The notes: generated from the letters alone by a model not told the origin. A DNA stretch of 25,233 bases from Bacteroidales bacterium M5 (GCA_001689535.1 LUJP01000101.1:1-25233); one strand, 5' to 3'; counted from the stretch's first letter, positions 1-7,320 are shown. Made by a program: numbers and translations.

Positions 1-992
1 TTGCGCGGAGGATAGTAGTTGATACGTACTTTGTGGTAGTAGTCAGTGTAGAGGTCGGGCTGCTCTTCAGGAACGAGAATCGACTCGAGTGTAGAGAGTT
101 TCGAAACCTCTTTTGTGCGGAAGTTGGCGGGCTCGTCAAGCACGAGACCGTCGCGGTTGCCGAGGATGTTGGTTGAGAACCATCCGGAGAGGCCGAGGCA
201 ACGGGTGCCGATGATGGGGGCGAAACCTGATTTCACCAGGGTCTGGCCGGTCTTGAAGTCCTTGCCTGCGATGGGCATGCCGGTCTTCTCGCTGAGCTCC
301 CACATAGCGGGGATGTCAACGGTGGTGTTGGGAGCGCCCATGATGAAGGGAGCACCTTCGGTAAGAGCTGCGTAGGCGTAGCACATGGAGGGTGCGATGT
401 GCTCCTTGTCGTCGGCTTTCATGGCAGCCTCGAGAGCTGCGAGCGAGCCGTGTACCTTTTCGTCAACGGGAACGTAAACCTCGGTGGAAGCTGCCCAGAG
501 CACTACAACGCGTTCAACACCGTTCTCTTTCTTGAAGTTGCGGATGTCCTCGCGGATCTGCTCGGTCATGTCCCAGCGGTCCTTTACGGTCTTCACGTTG
601 TCGCCGTCAAGACGTTTTGCATAGTTGTGGTCGAAAGCGGCCTTCATGGGAACGATCTTCTCGAGCTCGTCCTTCACGGGGTTGATGTCTTTTTCCTTGA
701 GCACCTCGCAGTTGATAGCGCTTTCGTAGGCGTTCTGAGGATAGACATCCCATGCTCCGAACACGATGTCGTTGAGATCAGCGATGGGTACGATTTCGTT
801 GTATTTCAGATATTTTTTGTCAGCTCCTTTTCCTACACGGATTTTGTCATACTGGGTCATCGAGCCAACGGGTTTTGCAAGGCCTTTGCGGGTCATGAGC
901 ACACCGGTCATGAAGGTGGAAGTTACGGCTCCAAGTCCAACCACGAGGACGCCGAGTTTGCCTTCAGCCGGCTTTACGTTTGTTTTCTTCAT
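1..992 (-). CDS. ino1: myo-inositol-1-phosphate synthase, partial (C-terminal end cut by window edge)
   Basis: Converts glucose-6-phosphate to 1L-myo-inositol-1-phosphate with NAD as internal redox cofactor, in the cytoplasm. The frame is open from the ATG at 990-992 to the left edge, giving about 330 residues; family members are usually around 430, so roughly 100 C-terminal residues lie outside. Visible: an N-terminal Rossmann stretch (KLGVLVVGLGAVTSTFMTG), then NAFD-like dinucleotide-domain sequence, VLWAASTEVYVPV, and the characteristic GKDFKTGQTLVKSGFAP, LGLSGWFSTNILGNRDG and YYHKVRINYYPPR segments. Inositol-phosphate synthase supplies inositol lipids in gut Bacteroidota; in Bacteroides thetaiotaomicron it belongs to the characterised BT_1522-BT_1526 cluster. 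Here it lies downstream of a HAD phosphatase on the same strand but across a 231-base AT-rich gap, so it may have its own promoter. Identity is firm; gene symbol by family. Confidence 0.93.
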   Translation of the reverse strand, partial: MKKTNVKPAEGKLGVLVVGLGAVTSTFMTGVLMTRKGLAKPVGSMTQYDKIRVGKGADKKYLKYNEIVPIADLNDIVFGAWDVYPQNAYESAINCEVLKEKDINPVKDELEKIVPMKAAFDHNYAKRLDGDNVKTVKDRWDMTEQIREDIRNFKKENGVERVVVLWAASTEVYVPVDEKVHGSLAALEAAMKADDKEHIAPSMCYAYAALTEGAPFIMGAPNTTVDIPAMWELSEKTGMPIAGKDFKTGQTLVKSGFAPIIGTRCLGLSGWFSTNILGNRDGLVLDEPANFRTKEVSKLSTLESILVPEEQPDLYTDYYHKVRINYYPPR

Positions 993-1223
993 GATTTGTT
1001 AAAGAATTGTATTACAGATTGTTCTATGTTTTGGGCTTTCCGGAAACAGAGAGAGCAAGTTTCCATATTATCAAAGTGGGTGTAAATGTACAGCCATTTT
1101 TATCAATTGCAAAATAATTTTATTTTAATAAAATCTTATTTTTACTAAAAAGATAAAAATTAAGGCGTTTTTAGTTAAATATAGCTTAAATACTGAATAT
1201 TAGGCTATGTCATTGTTAAAATA
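993..1223. other. AT-rich intergenic gap upstream of inositol-phosphate synthase
   Basis: This 231-base gap separates the HAD gene from the inositol-phosphate synthase. Roughly 1081-1220 is strongly AT-rich, with runs of A and T and short self-complementary stretches, in contrast to the GC-rich genes on both sides. The best promoter-like string on the minus strand is TTATTTTG at 1110-1117, one mismatch from TAnnTTTG, but I find no TTTG at the proper upstream distance. No convincing terminator follows the HAD gene. The likeliest role is the promoter and leader region of the synthase gene. Confidence 0.35.
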
Positions 1224-1937
1224 TCATAATGCTATGTCGAGCACTTCGGAGAGTGCAGAGATTGCCGAGGGGTCTTCCACGAGATCTTCATCGGCTGTCC
1301 AGCCCTTGCCTTTGAGCCATGCCGTGCGGCAGCCCAGAGAGCGCGCCGGGAGAATGTCTTTCTTATAGCTGTCGCCTATCACGAGCACCTCTTCGGGCTT
1401 GAGTGCCAGTGCTTCAACACCTAAGGCAAAGATGGCGGGGTCGGGTTTGCGCACGCCTACAACGGCGCTTTCTATTATGCTCCTGAAGTAATGGCGCAGC
1501 CCGAAGTCTTCGAGCACGGCCTCCACATTGCCGTAGAAGTTGCTTACGAGCACCATGGGGTAACGCTCATGGAGAGCGTCGAGCGTGGGGCGCGCGTCGG
1601 CTATGGAGTTGCGTGCGGCGTCGTAGCAGTAGTCGGCCACCCCCTGGGCGTAGACTATCGCTGCGTCGGAGCCGAGTTTACCGTTATCGGCAAGCCATTG
1701 CAGCTCAATGCGCATCTTTATGAGCAGGAGGTCGTGGAAGTTGTGGTGAGGCAGAATGTGGCGTGTGCGGGCAAGCTCACGCTCTGCGTAGACATAGGCT
1801 TCGCGGAATGTGTCTTTGTCCACGGGGACGGAGCAGGCCCGGTATCCGTCCCAGATTATCTCGCTCCAGTGCACGCCGCGGCTGTCGATAGTGCCGCCGT
1901 AGTCAAAAATAATTCCTTTTATATCAGTATTTTCCAT
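1224..1937 (-). CDS. HAD-superfamily phosphatase of the inositol/CDP-alcohol cluster
   Basis: Predicted phosphohydrolase of 237 residues, full length for a HAD enzyme with an alpha-helical cap. Motif I is IIFDYGGTID (nucleophile D12), motif II VLVSNF (S132), motif III the lysine in GVRKPDPAIF (K164), and motif IV VIGDSYKKDI (D189, D194). The usual second aspartate of motif I (DxD) is glycine here (G14), a substitution also found in some active HADs such as the YihX type. The start at 1937 overlaps the end of the upstream CDP-alcohol phosphotransferase by 14 bases, which suggests translational coupling. By context it may dephosphorylate an inositol-phosphate intermediate, either free or lipid-bound (phosphatidylinositol-phosphate to phosphatidylinositol). 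The substrate is inferred from neighbours only; the fold assignment is firm. Confidence 0.88.
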   Translation of the reverse strand: MENTDIKGIIFDYGGTIDSRGVHWSEIIWDGYRACSVPVDKDTFREAYVYAERELARTRHILPHHNFHDLLLIKMRIELQWLADNGKLGSDAAIVYAQGVADYCYDAARNSIADARPTLDALHERYPMVLVSNFYGNVEAVLEDFGLRHYFRSIIESAVVGVRKPDPAIFALGVEALALKPEEVLVIGDSYKKDILPARSLGCRTAWLKGKGWTADEDLVEDPSAISALSEVLDIAL

Positions 1938-2862
1938 CTTTGAGTTCTGAGGTGAATTTGCGGCATATCTTTTCGTGGCGCACTACCATGTATACCAGCA
2001 GAAGGTTGAGTACCGTGAGTTCGAATGCGAAGTAAAGCCAGGGCATTGTCAGGAACAGCGAGGTGAACAGTGCTATTGTGCGCCAGTTGAAGGATAGGAT
2101 GTTGGTATATTTCATCAGCGGCAGGCTCTTTGCGCGGAAAGCGTCGCGGAAGCTCTGGGGCACGTGTCCCGAGGGGAAGCGGCGGCTGAGTTCGGCGCGC
2201 AGGCCCTGCATGGCAGGCGTCCATGCCTCCTGATTCACTGTGTAGTTTGTATAGACGGTGAGCGTGAGTTTTTTCCAGAAGTCGTGTTTCCAGCTCAGCT
2301 GGGCCAGTTTGTCGCGGAGCATGGCCGATGATTCAAGCTCGCTCCCTTCCTCGCCTTTGAGGAAATAGAGATGGAACTGGCGGTAATAGTCGGCCATGGC
2401 TGCCTGCTTGGCGTGGCATATTCCCGTTACCACGGCCACAACCCATATCACCCAGTGGTGCTGGCTGAAGAAGTCGGAGGTGACGTTCTCGCGAAGGCAT
2501 ATCGCCACATAGATTGTAGCGAACCACATGTCGCCGCTCAGGCCGTCGAGAATGCGGCCCAGGCGTGAATACTGATGGGTCATGCGTGCCAGCTGACCGT
2601 CGGCGCTGTCGAAAGAGTTGGCCCAGATGAGCAGAATCATGCCTACGACGTTTATCCAGATGTTGGAGAAATAGAACGCCACGCCGGCGCCTATTCCAAG
2701 GAAAATCGAGGCTATGGTGATTGCATTGGGTGTCACGCCGAGTTTTTTGGCGAGGCATGCCCAGGCATATCCTATGGGACGGTAGAATGCGAGGTCTATC
2801 CCTTCTTCGGTGTCGAGCGATTTAAGCGATGCCTTGAAGTTTGATTGTCCTGTCTGTTCCAT
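1924..2862 (-). CDS. CDP-alcohol phosphatidyltransferase family membrane protein
   Basis: Integral membrane enzyme of 312 residues that should transfer a phospho-alcohol from a CDP-activated donor (CDP-diacylglycerol or CDP-polyol) to a second alcohol. The signature spans residues 85-111: D85-S-A-D88-G-Q-L-A-R93, then G102 and D106, with the last aspartate at 111. The family form D-x2-DG-x2-AR-x8-G-x3-D-x3-D would put that last aspartate at 110, which is glycine here, so spacing is one residue longer. Hydrophobic segments flank the motif (about 46-65, 69-82, 112-123) and more lie near the C-terminus. I chose the start at 2862 (MEQTGQSNF) over an in-frame ATG at 2937 because the latter would overlap the ATP-grasp gene by 67 bases; from 2862 the gap is 8 bases. 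Phosphatidylinositol-phosphate synthase is one plausible role; a CDP-inositol-using transferase is another. Confidence 0.85.
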   Translation of the reverse strand: MEQTGQSNFKASLKSLDTEEGIDLAFYRPIGYAWACLAKKLGVTPNAITIASIFLGIGAGVAFYFSNIWINVVGMILLIWANSFDSADGQLARMTHQYSRLGRILDGLSGDMWFATIYVAICLRENVTSDFFSQHHWVIWVVAVVTGICHAKQAAMADYYRQFHLYFLKGEEGSELESSAMLRDKLAQLSWKHDFWKKLTLTVYTNYTVNQEAWTPAMQGLRAELSRRFPSGHVPQSFRDAFRAKSLPLMKYTNILSFNWRTIALFTSLFLTMPWLYFAFELTVLNLLLVYMVVRHEKICRKFTSELKDGKY

Positions 2863-2870
2863 GTTCAGTA

Positions 2871-3734
2871 TCAGTTTCTTTCCTTTATTGCTTTGATTAT
2901 TGCCTTGGCTATAAAGGGGCCTGCTTCGTTGCGGCACGGCGCGAAGCTTGGCCAGTCGTTGAAGTCGATTATGCGGATGTCACCCTCGGGCGATATTATG
3001 CAGTCGCCGCCATAAACCACCACATCGAGCGCCTCGGCGGCGTCGGAGCAGATTTTGCGCAGGTAGTCCTTGTCGAAGGGTATTCCCTTTGATTTGCCGT
3101 TGATGGCCTCGGTGCCATATTTGCTGTGGCCCTCGTCGAAGGGGTAGAACCAGTAGAAGAACGGGGTGCCGCGCACGGAATAAAATTTTATGAGGTCGCC
3201 GGGCAGATGGCGGTTTATCACGGCGCGGCGTATGCCTCGCAGGAAGTATTCCTGAAGCACTTCCTGAGCCTCCTCGGGGTGACGCACATAGCTCACGTCT
3301 TCTTTGTGCATGGCGTGGAAATCGCCTCGCTTTATCCAGCAAGAGGTGAATCCGGCTTTCTCTATGGCGTCCTTCACGGCCTCGTCGGTGTTCACCATAA
3401 GGCTCTCGGGGTAAGGGATTCCGTTGCCCAGGAGGATGCGTGTCATTCGCTCGCGGGTGCAGTTCTCGATTCCGTAGCCCGAGTTTATCACCAGGGCTCC
3501 GTCGTCCTCGAGCTGCTGCAGGCGTGCTATCGAGCGCTGCTCGCGGCACATATTGACTATTATGCGTTCTTTCACGCATCCGGCGTTGAGCTGTTCCTCC
3601 GAATAGGTGTTCACTTCGTAGCCGCGCTTGCGCAGCTGGTCGGCCATGATATTGAATATGGCTGCGTCGTTGCCTATGTGGTTGGGGGAGTATGCGCCGG
3701 CTCTCATTATTCCGGCTATCTTTATTTCAGCCAT
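2871..3734 (-). CDS. ATP-grasp domain protein of the inositol/CDP-alcohol cluster
   Basis: Cytoplasmic protein of 287 residues with an ATP-grasp architecture. The N-terminal third (1-100) is an alpha/beta pre-ATP-grasp region. A probable nucleotide-binding lysine lies in CWIKRGDFHAMHKEDV (K135). The C-terminal metal-binding core is VVVYGGDCII followed by IRIIDFNDWPSF (D257, N259). The D-x-N-x-aromatic-P pattern resembles ATP-grasp inositol phosphate kinases (ITPK), but related D/E-x-N patterns occur in carboxylate-amine ligases, so reaction type is open. The start at 3734 (MAEIKIAGIM) was chosen because the in-frame ATG at 3809 would add a proline/histidine-rich stretch unlike the fold and overlap the upstream gene. 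The gene sits 71 bases after the nucleotidyltransferase and 8 before the CDP-alcohol phosphotransferase. Fold confident; substrate unknown. Confidence 0.8.
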   Translation of the reverse strand: MAEIKIAGIMRAGAYSPNHIGNDAAIFNIMADQLRKRGYEVNTYSEEQLNAGCVKERIIVNMCREQRSIARLQQLEDDGALVINSGYGIENCTRERMTRILLGNGIPYPESLMVNTDEAVKDAIEKAGFTSCWIKRGDFHAMHKEDVSYVRHPEEAQEVLQEYFLRGIRRAVINRHLPGDLIKFYSVRGTPFFYWFYPFDEGHSKYGTEAINGKSKGIPFDKDYLRKICSDAAEALDVVVYGGDCIISPEGDIRIIDFNDWPSFAPCRNEAGPFIAKAIIKAIKERN

Positions 3735-3805
3735 TGCTAAGGATTTGATTCTGTGGATGTGATATGATGGATGGATTGGATGCTGAAGACGCGCAGGTCG
3801 GGGTC

Positions 3806-4513
3806 TCACTGGCGGAAGCCGAGGAACCGTTCGGCGGTCTCTATGTCGCCGGCATGGTCCACGTCTATTATCTTGTGGAAGGGATAGGCCCGGAGATCGA
3901 GACCGGCGTCGACGAGGGCGCGCTGATAGTTGCGCATGCGCTCCACGCCGCTGTCAATGCAGTTGCGGAGCACCTCGAGCGCCGGAGGGGTGAGGCCGTA
4001 GATACCTCCGGAGATGTATTTCACGCCGGGCCACGGTTTGTCGCGGAAAGCGGTGATGCGGTCGGCGGAGTCAACGTCGATATACAGCGGTTTCTCGTCG
4101 TCGATAAACGATGTCACGGCCATGTAGCCGTCGGCGCTGTTGTCATCGCTGAAGGCTTTTATGTATTTTTTGAATTCGTCGGGACGGAATATGGTGTCAA
4201 CTGTCGTTAGACAGAATTTGCCCATGTCGGCGAAGTGGCGGCTCACCTCATAGAAGCTGTGCATGGAGCTGGGAGTGGATTTCACCACCAGTCTGAATGG
4301 CACGGGAAGCGTGAGGCTCTCGAGATATTCGCGCACCTGCGTCATCTGTTCGTTGACGATGATGCTGAGCGATTCCGGCTCGCAGTCCATGAAAATGTCT
4401 ATGAGTCTCTTTATCATGGGTGTTCCCCCCAGCGTCACGAGCGGTTTGGGCAGCGCCACGCCTTCCTGCTGGAGCCGCGAGCCTTCTCCGGCCGCTATAA
4501 TGGCATAGTTCAT
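3806..4513 (-). CDS. NTP transferase (sugar- or polyol-phosphate nucleotidyltransferase)
   Basis: Predicted cytoplasmic nucleotidyltransferase of 235 residues. The N-terminal signature is IIAAGEGSRL (4-13), followed by LPKPLVTLGGTPMI, the GxGxRL...PKP pattern of enzymes that activate phosphorylated sugars or polyols with CTP, GTP or TTP. TTVDTIF (D106) sits where the metal-binding aspartate is expected, and YPFHKIIDVDHAGDIETAER near the C-terminus fits the second metal site and the end of the fold. Its ATG overlaps the stop of pdxA by one base (TGATG), so the two are probably translationally coupled. Beside an inositol-phosphate synthase and a CDP-alcohol phosphotransferase, a CTP:inositol-1-phosphate cytidylyltransferase role is attractive by analogy with the archaeal CDP-inositol pathway to di-myo-inositol phosphate. 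That role is inference; the family is clear. Confidence 0.85.
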   Translation of the reverse strand: MNYAIIAAGEGSRLQQEGVALPKPLVTLGGTPMIKRLIDIFMDCEPESLSIIVNEQMTQVREYLESLTLPVPFRLVVKSTPSSMHSFYEVSRHFADMGKFCLTTVDTIFRPDEFKKYIKAFSDDNSADGYMAVTSFIDDEKPLYIDVDSADRITAFRDKPWPGVKYISGGIYGLTPPALEVLRNCIDSGVERMRNYQRALVDAGLDLRAYPFHKIIDVDHAGDIETAERFLGFRQ

Positions 4514-5619
4514 CAGTCAGTGTCGGATTTTGTGAGGTCGAGGACCACGTTGTCTTTTTTATTTTTCTCGAAATATTGTTTTTTGAGGGGATTGGCAGTG
4601 GCCTCGCGGTGGCTGCGGCGGCAGCGAAGCACGTCGATGGCGCGGTAGATGGCCTGACGCATGGATTCGCCGTCGGCCACGCCGCGTCCGGCTATGTCGT
4701 AGCCGGTGCCGTGGTCGGGCGATGTGCGCACGTAGGGGAGTCCGGCGGTGAGATTCACCCCGGCATCCATAGCGAGAGTCTTGAATGGAGCCAGTCCCTG
4801 GTCGTGGTACATTGCCAGCACACCGTCGAATTTCCTGAAGAGGCCGTTGCCGAAGAATCCGTCGGAAGCATACGGGCCGAATACATTGATTTTCTCAGCC
4901 TGTGCCTCGGCTATGGCCGGGGAGATAATTTCGGTTTCCTCGCGGCCTATCAGGCCTCCTTCGCCGCCATGGGGATTGAGCGAGAGCACGGCGATGCGCG
5001 GACGGTGGCAGCCGAAGTCTTTGGTGAGCGACAGATTGAAGTCCTTGATTTTCTCAACCACGTTTTCGCGTGTGATTTTTGCCGGTATGGCCGAAATCGG
5101 GGTGTGGATGGTCACCAGGGCCACGCGCAGTATATCGGTGCAGAGAATCATCAGTGCACGGGGGCATTCGTCGTCGGCCAGGGAGCTTTCCAGATATTCT
5201 GTGTGGCCCGGAAAGGTGAATTCGGGGCTCTGGATGTTGTGTTTGTTGATGGGGGCGGTGACGAGAGCGTCGATTTTGCCGGCGCGGAGGTCGGCCACGG
5301 CGCGCTCCAGGGCTGCGAATGCAGCTTTTCCGGCCTCGGGTGATTCCACGCCCGGCTCTATGTGGAGCGATTCGTCAACAACGTTTATTATGCTGTATTC
5401 GCCGTTCTTGGCGTCGGAGGCATCGGCTATCTGGGTGAAGCTTACCGGCTGCAGCTGGGCTGCTTTGCGGTAGAAGGCGGCGGCTTTGGCCGAGCCGTAG
5501 ACCACCGGGGTGCAGAGTTCGAGTAGCCGGTTATCCTCAAGAGCCTTGAGGATTACTTCGTAGCCTATGCCGTTTGTATCGCCATGTGTGATTCCTATTT
5601 TGAATTTTTTATCTGACAT
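4513..5619 (-). CDS. pdxA: 4-hydroxythreonine-4-phosphate dehydrogenase PdxA
   Basis: Oxidises 4-phosphohydroxy-L-threonine with NAD(P) to the amino-ketone that PdxJ condenses with deoxyxylulose-5-phosphate to form pyridoxine-5'-phosphate. The 368-residue protein carries the family landmarks: IGITHGDTNGIGYEVILKAL at the N-terminus, VTAPINKHNIQ, the metal-ligand histidines in FPGHTEYLE and AMYHDQGLAPFKTL, and RTSPDHGTGYDIAG near the C-terminus. It is somewhat longer than enterobacterial PdxA (about 330), mainly through a basic tail after the last conserved block. It sits 66 bases downstream of queG, and its stop codon overlaps the start of the nucleotidyltransferase gene. Its partner pdxJ lies about 8 kb away on the other strand. 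Assignment is firm. Confidence 0.96.
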   Translation of the reverse strand: MSDKKFKIGITHGDTNGIGYEVILKALEDNRLLELCTPVVYGSAKAAAFYRKAAQLQPVSFTQIADASDAKNGEYSIINVVDESLHIEPGVESPEAGKAAFAALERAVADLRAGKIDALVTAPINKHNIQSPEFTFPGHTEYLESSLADDECPRALMILCTDILRVALVTIHTPISAIPAKITRENVVEKIKDFNLSLTKDFGCHRPRIAVLSLNPHGGEGGLIGREETEIISPAIAEAQAEKINVFGPYASDGFFGNGLFRKFDGVLAMYHDQGLAPFKTLAMDAGVNLTAGLPYVRTSPDHGTGYDIAGRGVADGESMRQAIYRAIDVLRCRRSHREATANPLKKQYFEKNKKDNVVLDLTKSDTD

Positions 5620-5652
5620 GGGTTATATATCTTGAAGTGGGTGGTGACGCGC

Positions 5653-5680
5653 CGGGCGTGATGCCATGCGTATCAGCCCG
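5653..5680 (-). other. Hairpin between queG and pdxA
   Basis: CGGGC at 5653-5657 pairs with GCCCG at 5676-5680, and TGATGC at 5659-5664 pairs with GTATCA at 5670-5675 (one G-T wobble) around a 5-base loop, leaving a single bulged G. No U-run follows on the minus strand, so it is not a standard intrinsic terminator. It could act as an mRNA processing or stability element between the two cistrons. The structure is seen in the sequence; any role is a guess. Confidence 0.3.
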
Positions 5681-5685
5681 CTAAA

Positions 5686-6627
5686 TTACTCATTTTTCTT
5701 CAAATGTCCCAATTGTGTTGCCGCAAGGGCACAGGCGTTGCGCTGCAGCCCGGCGAGTTTGGCGCGTTTTATGGCCGAATGGGTGAAGATTGTGGAGAAC
5801 TGTTCCTGAGTCATTACGGCCGCTGCGGCGGCATCCAGGGCTGCTACGGCAGGGCGCCGCAGCAGTTCCGGAACCGTCTCGGAGCCGGTGGCGCAGGCAT
5901 TGTGCGGACAGGCCATGGCGCAGGCGTCGCAGCCATACAGGCGCCCGTGAAGTTCGGTCCCCTCAGGGAAAGGCCCGCGGTGCTCGATGGTGAGGTAGCT
6001 CAGACAGCGGCGCGCGTCGACGGTGCCGTCGGGCTGCAGAGCGCCGGCCGGACATGCCGCAACGCAGCGGCGGCACATGCCGCAGTCGCGGTCGAGCGCG
6101 GGAGTGGAGGGGAGTGAGGCTGTGGTAAGTATCTCGCCCAGCAGCATATAGGAGCCTTTGCCGGGCACTATCAGATGGCCGTTAAGACCGCGGATGCCGA
6201 CGCCGCATTTTGAGGCCCAGTAGCGTTCGCGGAGAGGGGCGGTGTCAACGCACACGCGCGTTTGGCAACCGGTGGCTTCTTCCATTGCCCGGGCTACTTG
6301 GCCCAGGCGCGAGCGGATTACCTCGTGGTAGTCCGTCCCTAAGGCATAGGCCGCTATCACGGTGCCCGGTTGAGGCGGTTCGTAGGAAAATGCACAGCAT
6401 ATCATGGAGCGCGCCCCCGGAAGCAGAAGGGCCGGGGTGGTGCGCACGTCGCGGTTACGGGCCATATAGTCCATTCCTGCGTGGCATCCGCGTTCGAGCC
6501 AGCGCGTATAGGCCGCGGTATCGGCTGCATCCACTCCATCGGTGCAGTCGGCTATTCCCCATGCGGCCGCTCCGGCCTCTTTCAGAAGAGCCGGCAGACG
6601 GCTGGCGGCGAATTCCGCGGGCGGCAT
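5686..6627 (-). CDS. queG: Epoxyqueuosine reductase QueG
   Basis: Catalyses the last step of queuosine synthesis, reduction of epoxyqueuosine to queuosine in tRNA anticodons, using cobalamin and two [4Fe-4S] clusters. From the start used here (313 residues) the conserved N-terminal GMDYMARN, the VDTAPLRERYWA block with the catalytic aspartate (D128), and the ferredoxin-like motifs CGMCRRCVAACP (C182, C185, C188, C192) and GCDACAMACPHN (C233, C236, C240) are all present. The start at 6627 (MPPAEFAASR) matches the usual N-terminal length and leaves 19 bases after the deacetylase gene. An in-frame ATG at 6672 would add 15 residues (MNSPVSPCDGG...) and overlap that gene by 26 bases, so it cannot be excluded. 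QueG homologues vary at the C-terminus; no HEAT-repeat extension is seen. Assignment firm. Confidence 0.95.
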   Translation of the reverse strand: MPPAEFAASRLPALLKEAGAAAWGIADCTDGVDAADTAAYTRWLERGCHAGMDYMARNRDVRTTPALLLPGARSMICCAFSYEPPQPGTVIAAYALGTDYHEVIRSRLGQVARAMEEATGCQTRVCVDTAPLRERYWASKCGVGIRGLNGHLIVPGKGSYMLLGEILTTASLPSTPALDRDCGMCRRCVAACPAGALQPDGTVDARRCLSYLTIEHRGPFPEGTELHGRLYGCDACAMACPHNACATGSETVPELLRRPAVAALDAAAAAVMTQEQFSTIFTHSAIKRAKLAGLQRNACALAATQLGHLKKNE

Positions 6628-6646
6628 CAGCGGAGAGGAGCCTCCG

Positions 6647-7264
6647 TCACATGGGGAGACGGGCGAATTCATAGCCTTCTGACTGAAGCCATTCTATGGC
6701 GCGGGGAAGGGTGGCCATAATGTTTTTACGGGCCTTCAGTGAGTCGTGAAACACGATTATGGAGCCGTTGCGGGTGTAGCGGCGCACGTTTTCAAACACC
6801 TTGTCGGGCGAGAGCTTGCGGCTGTAGTCGCGCGTCACCAGATCATACATCACTATGTTGTAGTGGTTCTTTATCACCTTGGCCTGCGCCCAGCGGATTA
6901 TGCCGTGGGGCGGACGGAAAAGGATGCTCTGAATCACGGAGTGGGCCGCGTTGAGGTCGCGCAGATAGTTGACCGAGCGCACCTTCATTCCCTGCAGGTG
7001 GTGCATGGTGTGGTTGCCCCAGCTGTGGCCGCGCTTCTTTATCTCCTCGAACAGCCCCGGGTTGCGACACACATTTTCGCCCACCATGAAGAAGGTGGCT
7101 TTTATGTTATAGCGGTCGAGGGTGTCGAGCACCCAGGGCGTCACTTCCGGAATGGGGCCGTCGTCGAAGGTGAGATATACCACTTTGCGGCCTCTTTTCT
7201 TCAGGCGCCAGATGGCTTCGGGGAAAAGGAGGCGGTAAAGAAGGGGAGGGCGTTCTATCAGCAT
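6647..7264 (-). CDS. Polysaccharide deacetylase (NodB homology domain) protein
   Basis: Short NodB-domain (carbohydrate esterase 4-like) protein of 205 residues, expected to remove N- or O-acetyl groups from a glycan such as peptidoglycan or an exopolysaccharide precursor. Landmarks: VVYLTFDDGPIPE (catalytic and metal aspartates D34, D35), the metal-binding histidines in SWGNHTMHHL (H85, H89), FRPPHG (117-121), and the terminal IIVFHDS histidine. The N-terminus (LLYRLLFPEAIWRLKKR) is a short hydrophobic to basic segment without a clear cleavage site, so it may be cytoplasmic or membrane-associated. It lies 56 bases after the large GT117 gene on the same strand and is probably cotranscribed with it. 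The metal triad looks complete; the substrate cannot be told from sequence. Confidence 0.9.
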   Translation of the reverse strand: MLIERPPLLYRLLFPEAIWRLKKRGRKVVYLTFDDGPIPEVTPWVLDTLDRYNIKATFFMVGENVCRNPGLFEEIKKRGHSWGNHTMHHLQGMKVRSVNYLRDLNAAHSVIQSILFRPPHGIIRWAQAKVIKNHYNIVMYDLVTRDYSRKLSPDKVFENVRRYTRNGSIIVFHDSLKARKNIMATLPRAIEWLQSEGYEFARLPM

Positions 7265-7320
7265 GGCACTTAACGGGATGTTATGTAAAAGAAGCTCTTG
7301 CTGGGCTGGAGAACTCCCGG

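Noticed and set aside
399..1085. A 228-residue open frame on the plus strand
   Set aside because: Antisense to the inositol-phosphate synthase, which matches its family along the whole visible length.
4576..5343. Two overlapping plus-strand open frames of over 240 residues within 4576-5473
   Set aside because: Both are antisense to pdxA, which is complete and unmistakable; neither shows a domain.
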